A DNA stretch of 64,000 nucleotides from Bin80 sp964291275 (GTDB lineage: Bacteria; Bacteroidota; Rhodothermia; Rhodothermales; Bin80): the NCBI GenBank assembly GCA_964291275.2, contig OZ219800.1, forward strand, positions 682,001 through 746,000. Direction: 5' to 3'. Of the stretch, positions 37,253 to 46,044 are shown in pieces. How positions within the stretch are numbered: position 1 is the first letter of the stretch; each line of letters begins with the position of its first letter. Both the position numbers and the translations under genes were made by a program. Below the pieces are notes generated by a model, which worked only from the letters and a program-made list of their open reading frames with translations, was not told the origin of the DNA and did no database searches.

Positions 37253-37393
37253 CTAGGCTTACCCGGCATGCGGCCGGGTGGCGAACGCCAACTGGTTATC
37301 CCACCGGAACTTGCATATGGCAGTCAAGGCAGAGGACCTATTCCACCAAATTCGACGTTGATTTTCGAAGTCATACTCTTGTCCATTGACTAA
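37253..37393 (+). pseudogene. FKBP-type peptidyl-prolyl isomerase, 3' part
   Basis: The frame reads GLPGMRPGGERQLVIPPELA, then YGSQGRGPIPPNSTLIFEVI and a stop. This is the second half of an FKBP domain. It joins in frame with the 5' part at 33754 after removal of the IS and one CTAG. Its stop overlaps the convergent stop of the following fusion gene. Confidence 0.88.
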
Positions 37394-40300
37394 CACCGTG
37401 CTCCATCTTCCTGCAGCACAGTGTTCAGCATGTCCGCAAGTCTCTCTGCATTGGCTTCATTAAATACCAGTGGAGGCTTGATTTTCAGCACATTGTGGAG
37501 TGGTCCATCCGTCGAAACCAATACGCCCAAGTCACGCATGCGATTCGCAGTGTAAGCTGCTTCTTTATCCGCAGGTTCCAATGTCTCCGGGCCCCGAACG
37601 AGCTCCACACCTAAGAATAATCCTCTACCCCGAACATCCCCAATGATCGGATAGCTCTTCTTTAGTTCCTGAAGGGATGTTTTCAGGAAATCCCCTGTTT
37701 TTCGCGCATTCTCCTGCAGATTTTCGGACTCTATTACATCCAACACCGCCATCCCTACCATGCACGAAACCGGATTACCCCCAAAAGTGCTGAAGAACTC
37801 CATACCATTGTCGAATGAGGCCGCGATCTCGGAGGTCGTTACGACACCTGCAAGTGGGTGTCCATTGCCCATAGGTTTACCTAAAACGACAATATCCGGA
37901 GTTGCCTGCTGCGTCTCAAAACCCCAGAAATCACTGCCTAGGCGCCCGAACCCTACCTGCACCTCATCAGCAATGCAAACACCACCTGCTGCACGCACAT
38001 GTGCATAAACCGCCTGTAAGTACCCCTCTGGTAATTCTATCTGTCCCCCGCAGCCAAGAAGAGATTCACAGATGAACGCTGCGATACCGTTGGGCGCAGA
38101 GGTGATTTTCTTTTGTAATACTTCAGCGTACCTGCTCCCTGCATCAGATCCACGAAAACGCCCCCTATAGACATCTGGAACTAAGGCTTGGTGCACATAT
38201 GGAGGGGCACCAGTGCCTCCAGGTCCATCAAACTTGTATGGACTGATAGCTATAAGTGAGCTCAAATGACCGTGATAAGCGCCCTCCAACACAACAATAT
38301 CCCGGCACCCGGTATGCGCAAACGCCAAGCGCAAAGCTAAATCATTGGCCTCACTCCCCGAGTTCACGAAATAACATACACTAAGTGGATCGGGCATTGT
38401 GGCTCCCAAACGCTCTGCATATTCCACAAGTGCACGGTGCAAATAACGTGTGTTGGTATTTAGAACATGCATCTGCCGAGTAGCAGCAACATTTACACGT
38501 GGATGACTGTGTCCTACGTGCGGCACATTGTTTACACCGTCCAAAAATGCCCGCCCGGTATCATCGTAGAGATACTGGCGATATCCGCGTACAATATGCA
38601 GAGGTGTCCGGTAGGAAATACTCAGATTACCACCTATGCAATGCTTCCGTCGTGCGTAAATGCTCTTGGTGGGGAGGACCGGATCCGGAAAGCATCTATC
38701 TGGAATCCCGAGTATCAGATTCGGATCTGGGCAAATTGACAGCCAGACCTCCCGCTGACTTGCTGGTGCTACTCCCCAGTATTGACCAAAATTGCCCAGC
38801 AGATCCGCAATCACCTGAAAGTGTAAATGCGGCACCCAGCCACCATTCTCTTCCGGTTCCCCAAGGTATGCGAACCGATCGCCCTTCAGGATTTGCTGCT
38901 TTGGCCGTAACTCGCGAACTGAATGTTCGCTTAGATGACCATAAAGCGTGTAGAAAGTGCTTGCACCTGTACTGTGCTCCAGGATGGCGAGCCCTCCAAA
39001 ATCCATGGGATCCCGACTAAAGGATAAGCTGTGCACTCTACCCGTAATCGGAGCATAAACTGGCGTACCGGCTTCTTTGAACAGGTCTATGCCTAAGTGA
39101 ATAGTGCGGGTTTCATCAAATTCGTTACTAGGTACCCGGTAATGCTCAGCCGTGTACACGATGCGTGGCTCGTTGTAGCGGCCAATTCCGATAGCAGCAC
39201 CCTCACGCCTGATTCTCCTATACCATGCGTCTGAGGCTCTGCGCGGATCCGGTTGCTTGCCCGGAAGCCCAATGATTAGACTGCTGACGCCCAGGTCCAA
39301 TACGGTTGGATCGATTTTGCGCAAATCCGGCCGTAAAACCGGTGCAAACTCATGTGCATTTTGCTCGAGCCACGTAACCAAATGTCGGCCCTTCGGGTAT
39401 GGCTCCATACCACATGCGGATCGCCATCGATATTCCGCCAATGCTGACGGCTCTGAACATAGATGTTTAAGTAACGCCCACGCGCCTTTCTCAGAAATAC
39501 GTATGTAGTCGTTGTCCGGCTCCAGCATCCCCCTATAGGCCGAGACCAATACACTACTACAAAGTCTGGCTTTTATCAATCCGTACAGAACTGAAATTTC
39601 TGATTCATTCAGGGGCAGGGCCACATGATAGCCCTGTATGAGCTCTGCTGCAACCCCGACTGGATCAGGTTTGCCCATCATAACATAGGTCGCTGCAATA
39701 GCCAACTCGACGACCGTAGCCGTATGCAGTGTATCACCAAAATCAATCAGCCCGAGAACTTTGGTATCATAGCCTGTGCCTTGGATGATGATGTTGTGAT
39801 CGTTAGCATCGTGGTGAACAACACCCTGCGGCAACTCATCAAGACGTGGGAGGATCTTGCTCTGGAAAGATTCCAATATGCTCTGCACAAGTTCTCTCCG
39901 CTCAAAATCCGGTATACACTCCAAGTACTCGGCGAAGCGACCAGCTTTGCGCAAATCCCAGACGTAGTCTCGATGTATTAATTCGTGTTCGAATCCTCTC
40001 AAAACCTGATCAAGGCGTCCAAGGAATCCACCAAGATCCCGAATGAGCGATCCAAATACCGGACTTACATCTGCAAGTACTCTCCCCTCAAGCCAAGAGA
40101 GCGCCCACAACTGATGGCGTTCACCGTTTCTGCCTTCCACGATCACTTTCTGTGCTCCATTGCGAGCACGTACGACTTCCGGAAAATGCTGCACTGTACC
40201 ATTCTGGTGCAAGTGAGCTAACACATCCTGCTGAAGATCGACGTAACCGCTATCTGCTGCCGTATTAGCCAGCTTCAGAACGAACCGCCCTAACGCAGTG

Positions 40301-40425
40301 TTGAGCCGGAAATTTTGGTCGAGGTGGCTGGGTAACGCAGTTGCGTGACCGTCCAAACCAAAATGCTCTTTCGCCAACAACGAAGCTTCTGTAGCCGAGA
40401 AACGAGGAGCCGTGTGTTCTATCAT
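37390..40425 (-). CDS. three-domain fusion: APH-family kinase, M23 peptidase-like, class III aminotransferase/phospholyase
   Basis: This is a 1011-residue fusion. Residues 1-340 are an APH/choline-kinase-like domain with catalytic GVVHHDANDHNIII and metal site LIDFGDTLHT. Residues ~430-570 resemble a LytM/M23 domain with zinc residues in HLGIDLFKEAG and PHLHFQVI. Residues ~600-1011 form a class III PLP enzyme: NSGSEANDLALRLA, CIADEVQVGFGRLG and the Schiff-base lysine in VVLGKPMGNGHPLAGV. Related kinase-lyase pairs act on hydroxylysine or ethanolamine (kinase plus phospholyase), so this may phosphorylate an amino alcohol and then eliminate phosphate. The M23 part suggests a cell-wall-derived substrate. 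The gene overlaps the upstream DapA-family gene by 4 bp. Confidence 0.88.
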   Translation of the reverse strand: MIEHTAPRFSATEASLLAKEHFGLDGHATALPSHLDQNFRLNTALGRFVLKLANTAADSGYVDLQQDVLAHLHQNGTVQHFPEVVRARNGAQKVIVEGRNGERHQLWALSWLEGRVLADVSPVFGSLIRDLGGFLGRLDQVLRGFEHELIHRDYVWDLRKAGRFAEYLECIPDFERRELVQSILESFQSKILPRLDELPQGVVHHDANDHNIIIQGTGYDTKVLGLIDFGDTLHTATVVELAIAATYVMMGKPDPVGVAAELIQGYHVALPLNESEISVLYGLIKARLCSSVLVSAYRGMLEPDNDYIRISEKGAWALLKHLCSEPSALAEYRWRSACGMEPYPKGRHLVTWLEQNAHEFAPVLRPDLRKIDPTVLDLGVSSLIIGLPGKQPDPRRASDAWYRRIRREGAAIGIGRYNEPRIVYTAEHYRVPSNEFDETRTIHLGIDLFKEAGTPVYAPITGRVHSLSFSRDPMDFGGLAILEHSTGASTFYTLYGHLSEHSVRELRPKQQILKGDRFAYLGEPEENGGWVPHLHFQVIADLLGNFGQYWGVAPASQREVWLSICPDPNLILGIPDRCFPDPVLPTKSIYARRKHCIGGNLSISYRTPLHIVRGYRQYLYDDTGRAFLDGVNNVPHVGHSHPRVNVAATRQMHVLNTNTRYLHRALVEYAERLGATMPDPLSVCYFVNSGSEANDLALRLAFAHTGCRDIVVLEGAYHGHLSSLIAISPYKFDGPGGTGAPPYVHQALVPDVYRGRFRGSDAGSRYAEVLQKKITSAPNGIAAFICESLLGCGGQIELPEGYLQAVYAHVRAAGGVCIADEVQVGFGRLGSDFWGFETQQATPDIVVLGKPMGNGHPLAGVVTTSEIAASFDNGMEFFSTFGGNPVSCMVGMAVLDVIESENLQENARKTGDFLKTSLQELKKSYPIIGDVRGRGLFLGVELVRGPETLEPADKEAAYTANRMRDLGVLVSTDGPLHNVLKIKPPLVFNEANAERLADMLNTVLQEDGARC

Positions 40426-41363
40426 TCGGAATTAATAATTGGTTCAATATTCTTACGCTCGCAGTCATCACCAAATGCAGCCTGGTATGCCTGAATACAT
40501 GCAGATACTTCACGAGGTGCCAAGGCTTTGAGTGGAGGCCTTAGATTTGCCCAATTCTCCTGGTTGGTTAAATCCTGCATCAGTGCCTTCAGTGCCGGAA
40601 TCATAGGCCACTGTTCGACAGCTCTCCTTATACCGTACAGGTTTGTTTGAAGTGTTTTGGCCTCGGGGTTATTCCATCTGTGCAAGAGTTCGGCGGCTAG
40701 ATGAGAGGATATATTTGCCGTTGCGCTAATGCAACCTGCACCTCCCGCCCTGAGCGTGTCCAACAAAAATTGCTCACTTCCAGCAAAGACATCTATCTCG
40801 CGAAAATGTCGAATCATTGATGAGATGTGCGCCCAGTCTCCACTGGAATCCTTGAATCCGGCAATATTGTCGGGATAGACTTGAATAAGCCGCTCAACAA
40901 GTGCAACAGAAATTGGAACTGCGCTCATCTTCGGGAAATGATATAGGTATACCCTAATTTCATCATTCCCCACGGACTGGAGTAAACTGTCATAGGCAGC
41001 AAACAGACCATCCTCATTCACCTGCTTATAATAAAATGGCGGGAGTACCAAAATACGGTGCACTCCGGCACGCAGTGCATTCCTTGTTAAATCCACTGTG
41101 TCTGTGAGTGCGCAACACCCTGTGCCAGCAATCAGTTTCCCCGGATCAACACCCGAGCTTAGGACAGCCTCAAGTGCCATCATTCTCTCTGATGTGCTGA
41201 AGCTGTTGGCCTCCCCTGTCGTGCCCATAAGAACCACCCCACTAGCGCCTCGTCCCAGGAGCCATTGCACATGACGCGCCAGGTGATTGCAATCAATATT
41301 CAGATCTTGATCCAGCGGCGTCAGTGAGGCTGTCAGTACCGCAGGTCGTGGACTACAGGGCAT
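40422..41363 (-). CDS. DapA/N-acetylneuraminate lyase-family aldolase
   Basis: This ~313-residue TIM-barrel protein starts at MPCSPRPAVLTASLTPLDQD. The family signatures are GVVLMGTTGEANSFSTSERM, YLYHFPKMSAVPISVALVER and the Schiff-base lysine in NIAGFKDSSGDWAHI. The family includes dihydrodipicolinate synthase, sialic acid lyase and various aldolases and dehydratases. Its position between galK and the kinase/aminotransferase fusion argues for a catabolic aldolase rather than lysine synthesis, but the substrate is unknown. Its end overlaps the start of the fusion gene by 4 bp. Confidence 0.87.
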   Translation of the reverse strand: MPCSPRPAVLTASLTPLDQDLNIDCNHLARHVQWLLGRGASGVVLMGTTGEANSFSTSERMMALEAVLSSGVDPGKLIAGTGCCALTDTVDLTRNALRAGVHRILVLPPFYYKQVNEDGLFAAYDSLLQSVGNDEIRVYLYHFPKMSAVPISVALVERLIQVYPDNIAGFKDSSGDWAHISSMIRHFREIDVFAGSEQFLLDTLRAGGAGCISATANISSHLAAELLHRWNNPEAKTLQTNLYGIRRAVEQWPMIPALKALMQDLTNQENWANLRPPLKALAPREVSACIQAYQAAFGDDCERKNIEPIINSE

Positions 41364-41417
41364 AATCGAATGTCTCACAATTATGGCAGATTATGATGGC
41401 AAAAAAACCGCCCGATG

Positions 41418-42569
41418 TCAATCATAACTACACCCGGCCTCAAGTCCTGTGCCAATTATATGAGCAGTCGGTTTTTGCTTGTATTTGCCCTCGTAGGCCG
41501 CTGTAACAGACGCTGCCACCGCAGACCCATCACCAGACCTTACCAGGTTGATCGTACAACCACCAAAGCCACCTCCCATCATCCTCGCTCCAAACACTCC
41601 GGGGAGAGATTCAGCATATGCTGCCATAAAATCCATCTCTTCGCAGCTTACTTCATAATCTTCCCTAAGACTTTCATGTGACAAACTGAGTATCCTACCC
41701 AATGTACTCCAGTTCGAGCGGATTACAGCGCTGACCGCATCTTCCACACGTTTGTTCTCGCTAATCACATGCCTTATACGCCGCTGAAATACAGATTCTT
41801 TTAACTCGTCAACGTGATGAATTCCAGCGTAACGAAGTGAGGTGATTGCTGCATCCGATGCCCGTATGTATTGCAGCGCCTTCTGACATTCCGTACGTCG
41901 TTCGTTGTACTTGGAGGTAGCTAGCTGCCGTCTGACTCGGCTGTCAATCACAAGAAATTGTATCCCCTCACTCCGAATTGGAATGTGCTCCCACTTCAGC
42001 GTATGGCAATCCAGAAAAAGTGCATGTCCCGTGCGGCCGGCTCTCGACACAATTTGATCCATTATCCCACACTTTACACCTGCATACCGATGCTCCACTC
42101 TCTGTCCTATTTGAGCAAGCTCAAGTGGAGGTACTGACTTGCCTCGAAGAGCTTCCAGGGCCAATCCGGTTGCCATTTCCAGCGCAGCGGAAGAGCTGAG
42201 CCCCGCTCCCAGGGGTACATTACCCATGACGAGCAGTTCGATTGGGCCAGGTGGTGGTAATTCCTGAATCATCCCAGCGATGTAGGAAGCCCAGTGCCCC
42301 GGTCGCACTCTCGGCCATTGCTCCGGTGAATAGGCTACACCTTCGCGATAGTTCTCAGACCAGAGATGGTGGATTCCATCTAAGCTGAGACGTGCAGCAA
42401 CATACACGGCACGATCCAGGATCATCGGCAGAACCAGCCCATCATTGTAGTCCGTGTGATCGCCTACAAGATTGACACGACCTGGCGCACGCGCTACAAT
42501 CACACGGTCCGCGTCTCCGCGCCACTTCGTAAAAGCCTCTTTTGCTGCCTGCTCCATATCGGGCATCAC
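41418..42569 (-). CDS. galK: galactokinase
   Basis: This 383-residue GHMP kinase has the GalK signature GRVNLVGDHTDYNDGLVLPM, the ATP-binding GNVPLGAGLSSSAALEMATG and the C-terminal RMMGGGFGGCTINLV. It phosphorylates galactose or a related sugar at C1. No galT, galE or transporter is visible. It lies 54 bp upstream of the DapA-family gene in the same orientation and may start that operon. Confidence 0.92.
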   Translation of the reverse strand: MMPDMEQAAKEAFTKWRGDADRVIVARAPGRVNLVGDHTDYNDGLVLPMILDRAVYVAARLSLDGIHHLWSENYREGVAYSPEQWPRVRPGHWASYIAGMIQELPPPGPIELLVMGNVPLGAGLSSSAALEMATGLALEALRGKSVPPLELAQIGQRVEHRYAGVKCGIMDQIVSRAGRTGHALFLDCHTLKWEHIPIRSEGIQFLVIDSRVRRQLATSKYNERRTECQKALQYIRASDAAITSLRYAGIHHVDELKESVFQRRIRHVISENKRVEDAVSAVIRSNWSTLGRILSLSHESLREDYEVSCEEMDFMAAYAESLPGVFGARMMGGGFGGCTINLVRSGDGSAVAASVTAAYEGKYKQKPTAHIIGTGLEAGCSYD

Positions 42570-42743
42570 TATAGCTTACGAGAAAAATAAATCTCTTCAC
42601 CGCACACCGCAATGCTTAATCCGTTGAATGCGGCGGGCTTCGGCTCCAAGAGATAGAAGGGGAAGATAATCGCTTGTGCAATTCACGCGCAGGCCATGCA
42701 GAATTAGTCACATATCCCTCTCATAGACGGGGATGCCCCAAAT

Positions 42744-43158
42744 TTAGTGGGGGTTTGGGGGAAGTTGTGAGAGTTTACCGGTGTACTGATGTTTGGTTCG
42801 GTCGTGTCGTTCCAGTCCCCGTAGCAAAGTTTCCCACTGCCAATCTTGCGGGATGGGGTTCAGGGATCGTTGTTCAATGTCAAGGCACGCGGCAGCAATC
42901 CATCGTTGGCGTTGGTCCGAGTTACTCCATCGCGTGATTCTGCGCGTTGTATGTGCCAGTCTGCTATTGATGCTCTCAATGATGTTCGTGGTTCGAAGCC
43001 GATCGCGTAGCGACTTGGGGAGCCCCAGTTTGTGAAGGGTGAGGGTTTCCTCAAGTCCCTCTTTTAAGCTGGCCGCTGCTTTTGGGCATTGGGATTCCAA
43101 GGATTGAATCAAGGTCGTCAGTCGTTTTTTTGCTTCTGCATACGTACGCGTTGCATAG
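42744..43158 (-). pseudogene. IS256-family transposase (orfB), C-terminal part
   Basis: This piece carries YAEAKKRLTTLIQSLESQCP, ASLKEGLEETLTLHKLGLP and the catalytic glutamate block LRTTNIIESINSRLAHTTRR, ending KLSQLPPNPH. It rejoins the middle piece in frame (EAAYATRTYAEAKK) once the IS1634-type element and one ATAG duplication are removed. An ATG inside the inserted IS opens a longer artificial frame to 43256. The gene's last bases overlap the element's left inverted repeat. Confidence 0.85.
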
Positions 43159-45281
43159 CGCAACTTCGACATTTCCCTTCCAACCTGTCTAAGTTTTCGA
43201 CTTGATTTCAGGTTTTTTGGGGCAATCCTCCTCGGATTTGGGGCAAGATCGGTCAATTTCGGGCAAAATACGCCCTTTTTGAATGATTATGGTTCGATAA
43301 CCCCAATGTAGTGGGATTTTTTGGGATCTTTTCGCAAACCCCACCGTTCAATCTCCCCAAATGATCCCCGTCCCGCCATGTTTGTCTATGCCAAACCCCG
43401 TACCCTCAAATCCGGCAAAAAGGTCGTCTACTATTCCATCGTTGAATCCTATCGCGTCCACGGAAATCCCAGACAGCGAACCCTGCTCAACCTCGGCAGA
43501 GATTTCAACCTCCCCAAAGATCAATGGCCGACGCTCATGCAATGCGTGCGCGACGGGTTGCACGGACATGCGCGCTTGCCGTTTGAAGATGAAGCCCTTC
43601 GCCAGGCCAGTCAGGACATCATGGAGAAGCTCAAACGCAAGGGCTATGATGTCCATGATCCACGGGATGATCGGGATGCCATCCTCACCAACGAGATCCA
43701 TCATACGGACACGCGCACCATTGGCGGCGAGCGCGTGGCGCTCAAAGCCCTGCATCTGCTGGGGTTTACGCAGATCCTGCAAACCTTGAACTTCAACCGG
43801 GATCAGATCCACTGGGCCATCGCCCTGGTCGTAGGACGGATGCTTTCTCCCGGGAGTGAACGGCAAACCTATGACTGGATGTGCGAGCGGTCCGGAATCC
43901 TGGAATACCTCCATGCCAAGCGTCCCTGTGACCGGACGCTCTACCGCATTGCCGCCGGGCTCTACGTGCACCGGAAGGCGATCATGGATGCGCTTTTTGG
44001 CAACACGAAAGCGTTATTGGGTTTTACGGAAACGATCGTGTTCTATGATCTGACCAACACCTACTACACGGGTCGCAAGAAAGGCGCGCGCTTGCGCTAT
44101 GGGCGCAGTAAGGACAAGCGCAACGATTGTCCACTGGTCACCCTGGCGATGACCCTTGATGCTTCGGGGTTCCCGCGCACCGCAGAAATTCTCCCTGGCA
44201 ATGCCAGTGAGCCGCAGACCTTGCGCACGGCCATTGCGCAGTTGAACGGAGACCAACCGACGGTCATCATGGACGCGGGCATTGCAACCGAGGCGAATTT
44301 GGCCTATTTGAAGGAAGAAGGATTGAACTGGATCTGTGTACAGCGCACGAAGACGCCCCCGGTGCCGAACCGGGAACCGGACCAGGTTTTTCAAACCACC
44401 CATGAGATGGACGTACGCGCCTGGAAGCTTGGGGAAAAAGACGGAGAGCGGCGGGTATACCTACACAGTGAAGCCCGGCAGGCGGTCAGCGATCAAATCA
44501 TAACCACGAAGCGCGCCCAATTTGAAGCGGCCATTGCATACTTGAACGAGGGGCTCACGTTGCCCAGACGTCCGAAGACTTATTCGGTGATTGAGCGGAA
44601 GGTAGGACGACTCATGGAGAAATACCAACAGGTCGGATATCACTACGAGGTCAAGGTTGTGAAGAAAAAGGGGCAGCCCGCGATCGCCGAAAAGATTCTC
44701 CTGACGCGTCGGTCGGCCTATGATGCCTGCACCGAAGCCTTTGGCGGATACGTCCTGCGTACCAGTCATACGAAGTGGTCCTGTGAGGAGCTTGCACGAA
44801 CGTACTGGCAGTTGGCAGAAATTGAACACTCCTTCCGAACGATGAAATCCGACCTGGGCTTCCGCCCAATCTATCACAGCAAAGATGAGCAGATTGAAGC
44901 CCATCTGTTCCTGTCCGTCCTTGCCTTCCATGTCGTGCATCTGATTCGAAGCAAGTTGGGTGCAAAACAGATCCACAAGAGCTGGGCCACCCTCAAGGTC
45001 AAACTCAACGAGCACCTGCGCGTGACCACCGTGCTTCCCCAGAACAATGCCCACGCGATCCTGCTCAAACAAGACCAGGACCTCAAGCCATTCCAGCGTC
45101 AAATCTTTCAGGCAATGGGGCTCAAACTGGGACGGAATACCCAGCGAATCAAGACAAAACGCCCTACAAAAGAAAGCGCCTAAACGTAAAAATACAACCC
45201 AGAACAGCGCGCATTCGAACCCCCTGAAAATAGGGAGCACGGAATCTCAGCAAAAAATCCCACTACAATGTCGAACTTGCG
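43159..45281 (+). mobile_element. IS1634-type insertion sequence
   Basis: This 2123-bp element has ends CGCAACTTCGACATT and, read on the other strand, CGCAAGTTCGACATT. It is flanked by ATAG at 43155-43158 and 45282-45285. Removing it restores the IS256-type transposase frame exactly. A decayed relative of its right end is at 13575-13813. Confidence 0.88.
43378..45183 (+). CDS. IS1634-type DDE transposase
   Basis: This 601-residue transposase starts at MFVYAKPRTLKSGKKVVYYS; the following YSIVESYRVHGNPRQRTLLN is a typical IS1634 N-terminus. The catalytic region includes VFYDLTNTYYTGRKKGARLR, DCPLVTLAMTLDASGFP, QPTVIMDAGIATEANLAYL and the C-terminal YWQLAEIEHSFRTMKSDLGF with the glutamate. A longer frame starting at 43321 is unlikely. 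It appears intact and may be active. Confidence 0.9.
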   Translation: MFVYAKPRTLKSGKKVVYYSIVESYRVHGNPRQRTLLNLGRDFNLPKDQWPTLMQCVRDGLHGHARLPFEDEALRQASQDIMEKLKRKGYDVHDPRDDRDAILTNEIHHTDTRTIGGERVALKALHLLGFTQILQTLNFNRDQIHWAIALVVGRMLSPGSERQTYDWMCERSGILEYLHAKRPCDRTLYRIAAGLYVHRKAIMDALFGNTKALLGFTETIVFYDLTNTYYTGRKKGARLRYGRSKDKRNDCPLVTLAMTLDASGFPRTAEILPGNASEPQTLRTAIAQLNGDQPTVIMDAGIATEANLAYLKEEGLNWICVQRTKTPPVPNREPDQVFQTTHEMDVRAWKLGEKDGERRVYLHSEARQAVSDQIITTKRAQFEAAIAYLNEGLTLPRRPKTYSVIERKVGRLMEKYQQVGYHYEVKVVKKKGQPAIAEKILLTRRSAYDACTEAFGGYVLRTSHTKWSCEELARTYWQLAEIEHSFRTMKSDLGFRPIYHSKDEQIEAHLFLSVLAFHVVHLIRSKLGAKQIHKSWATLKVKLNEHLRVTTVLPQNNAHAILLKQDQDLKPFQRQIFQAMGLKLGRNTQRIKTKRPTKESA

Positions 45282-45987
45282 ATAGGCGGCTTCCAGTTGT
45301 TTCTTGACCTGCTCAGCAAAGTCGGTATCCTGGATCTTGGAGACGACATTTTCGCGTTTGTGCCACTGACATCGCTGAATCAGCGCCCGATCTCCAAAGA
45401 CCTCTCGTACGCCTTTGCGCAATCCTTTGGAGCCATCCAGCAGCACCAGCAATGGGCCCGTAACCTGGAAGCCGCGTGCCTGCAAATTCTGCAGTAAGGC
45501 AACCACACACGGATGGGCTTCGGTTTTGACCTCCATGAACCCGAGGATGATCTTCTGTCCTTGTCCCGTCAATCCCACGACTAAAAGAATCTGTTCACTC
45601 CGCAAGGTCTTCCCGTCAATGAGAATGGCGACAAACTCCGTCTCATCAAACCGCCGGCTCATGAACGTCTCCAGTGCTTTGGCCGTCTCGTTGATAAACA
45701 CGCGTCCGGTGGTGGAGCCGCTGAGACCAAAACTCTCTGACAGGTGTTGCGCCACTTGCCCATACTTGCGTTGAGAGAGTCCAAGTAGCACACTGCGTGC
45801 CAGTTCCTGTTCATAGCCGGGTTCGGACTGGTGCAGCAGTTTGTACGTCTCCAGCGGCACTTCCTGATTCGTTTCGGTGTTACGAACCCGGGGGACCTCA
45901 ACGGGCACCTTCGCCCCGTTCCAGCGAATTGAACCGGGATTGGTTCCCCAACGCTGGCACTTCGTCGGGGTATGTTTCCAGCGAATT
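45282..45987 (-). pseudogene. IS256-family transposase (orfB), middle part
   Basis: This piece reads WKHTPTKCQRWGTNPGSIRW, KVPVEVPRVRNTETNQEVPL, then YGQVAQHLSESFGLSGSTTG. It contains two of the three catalytic aspartate/glutamate blocks: VAILIDGKTLRSEQILLVVG and PLLVLLDGSKGLRKGVREVF. QRCQWHKRENVVSKI is characteristic of IS256. The N-terminal exon lies 3.8 kb away beyond the group II intron. The open ATG at 45908 is internal. Confidence 0.85.
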
Positions 45988-46044
45988 CATGTCGGTAGAG
46001 ACCCGAATTTCCCCGGGCCCCCCGAACAGATCCGGACGTGCGCG

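Noticed and set aside
44461..45240. 259-codon minus-strand ORF
   Set aside because: It is antisense to the IS1634-type transposase, whose motifs are clear on the plus strand.
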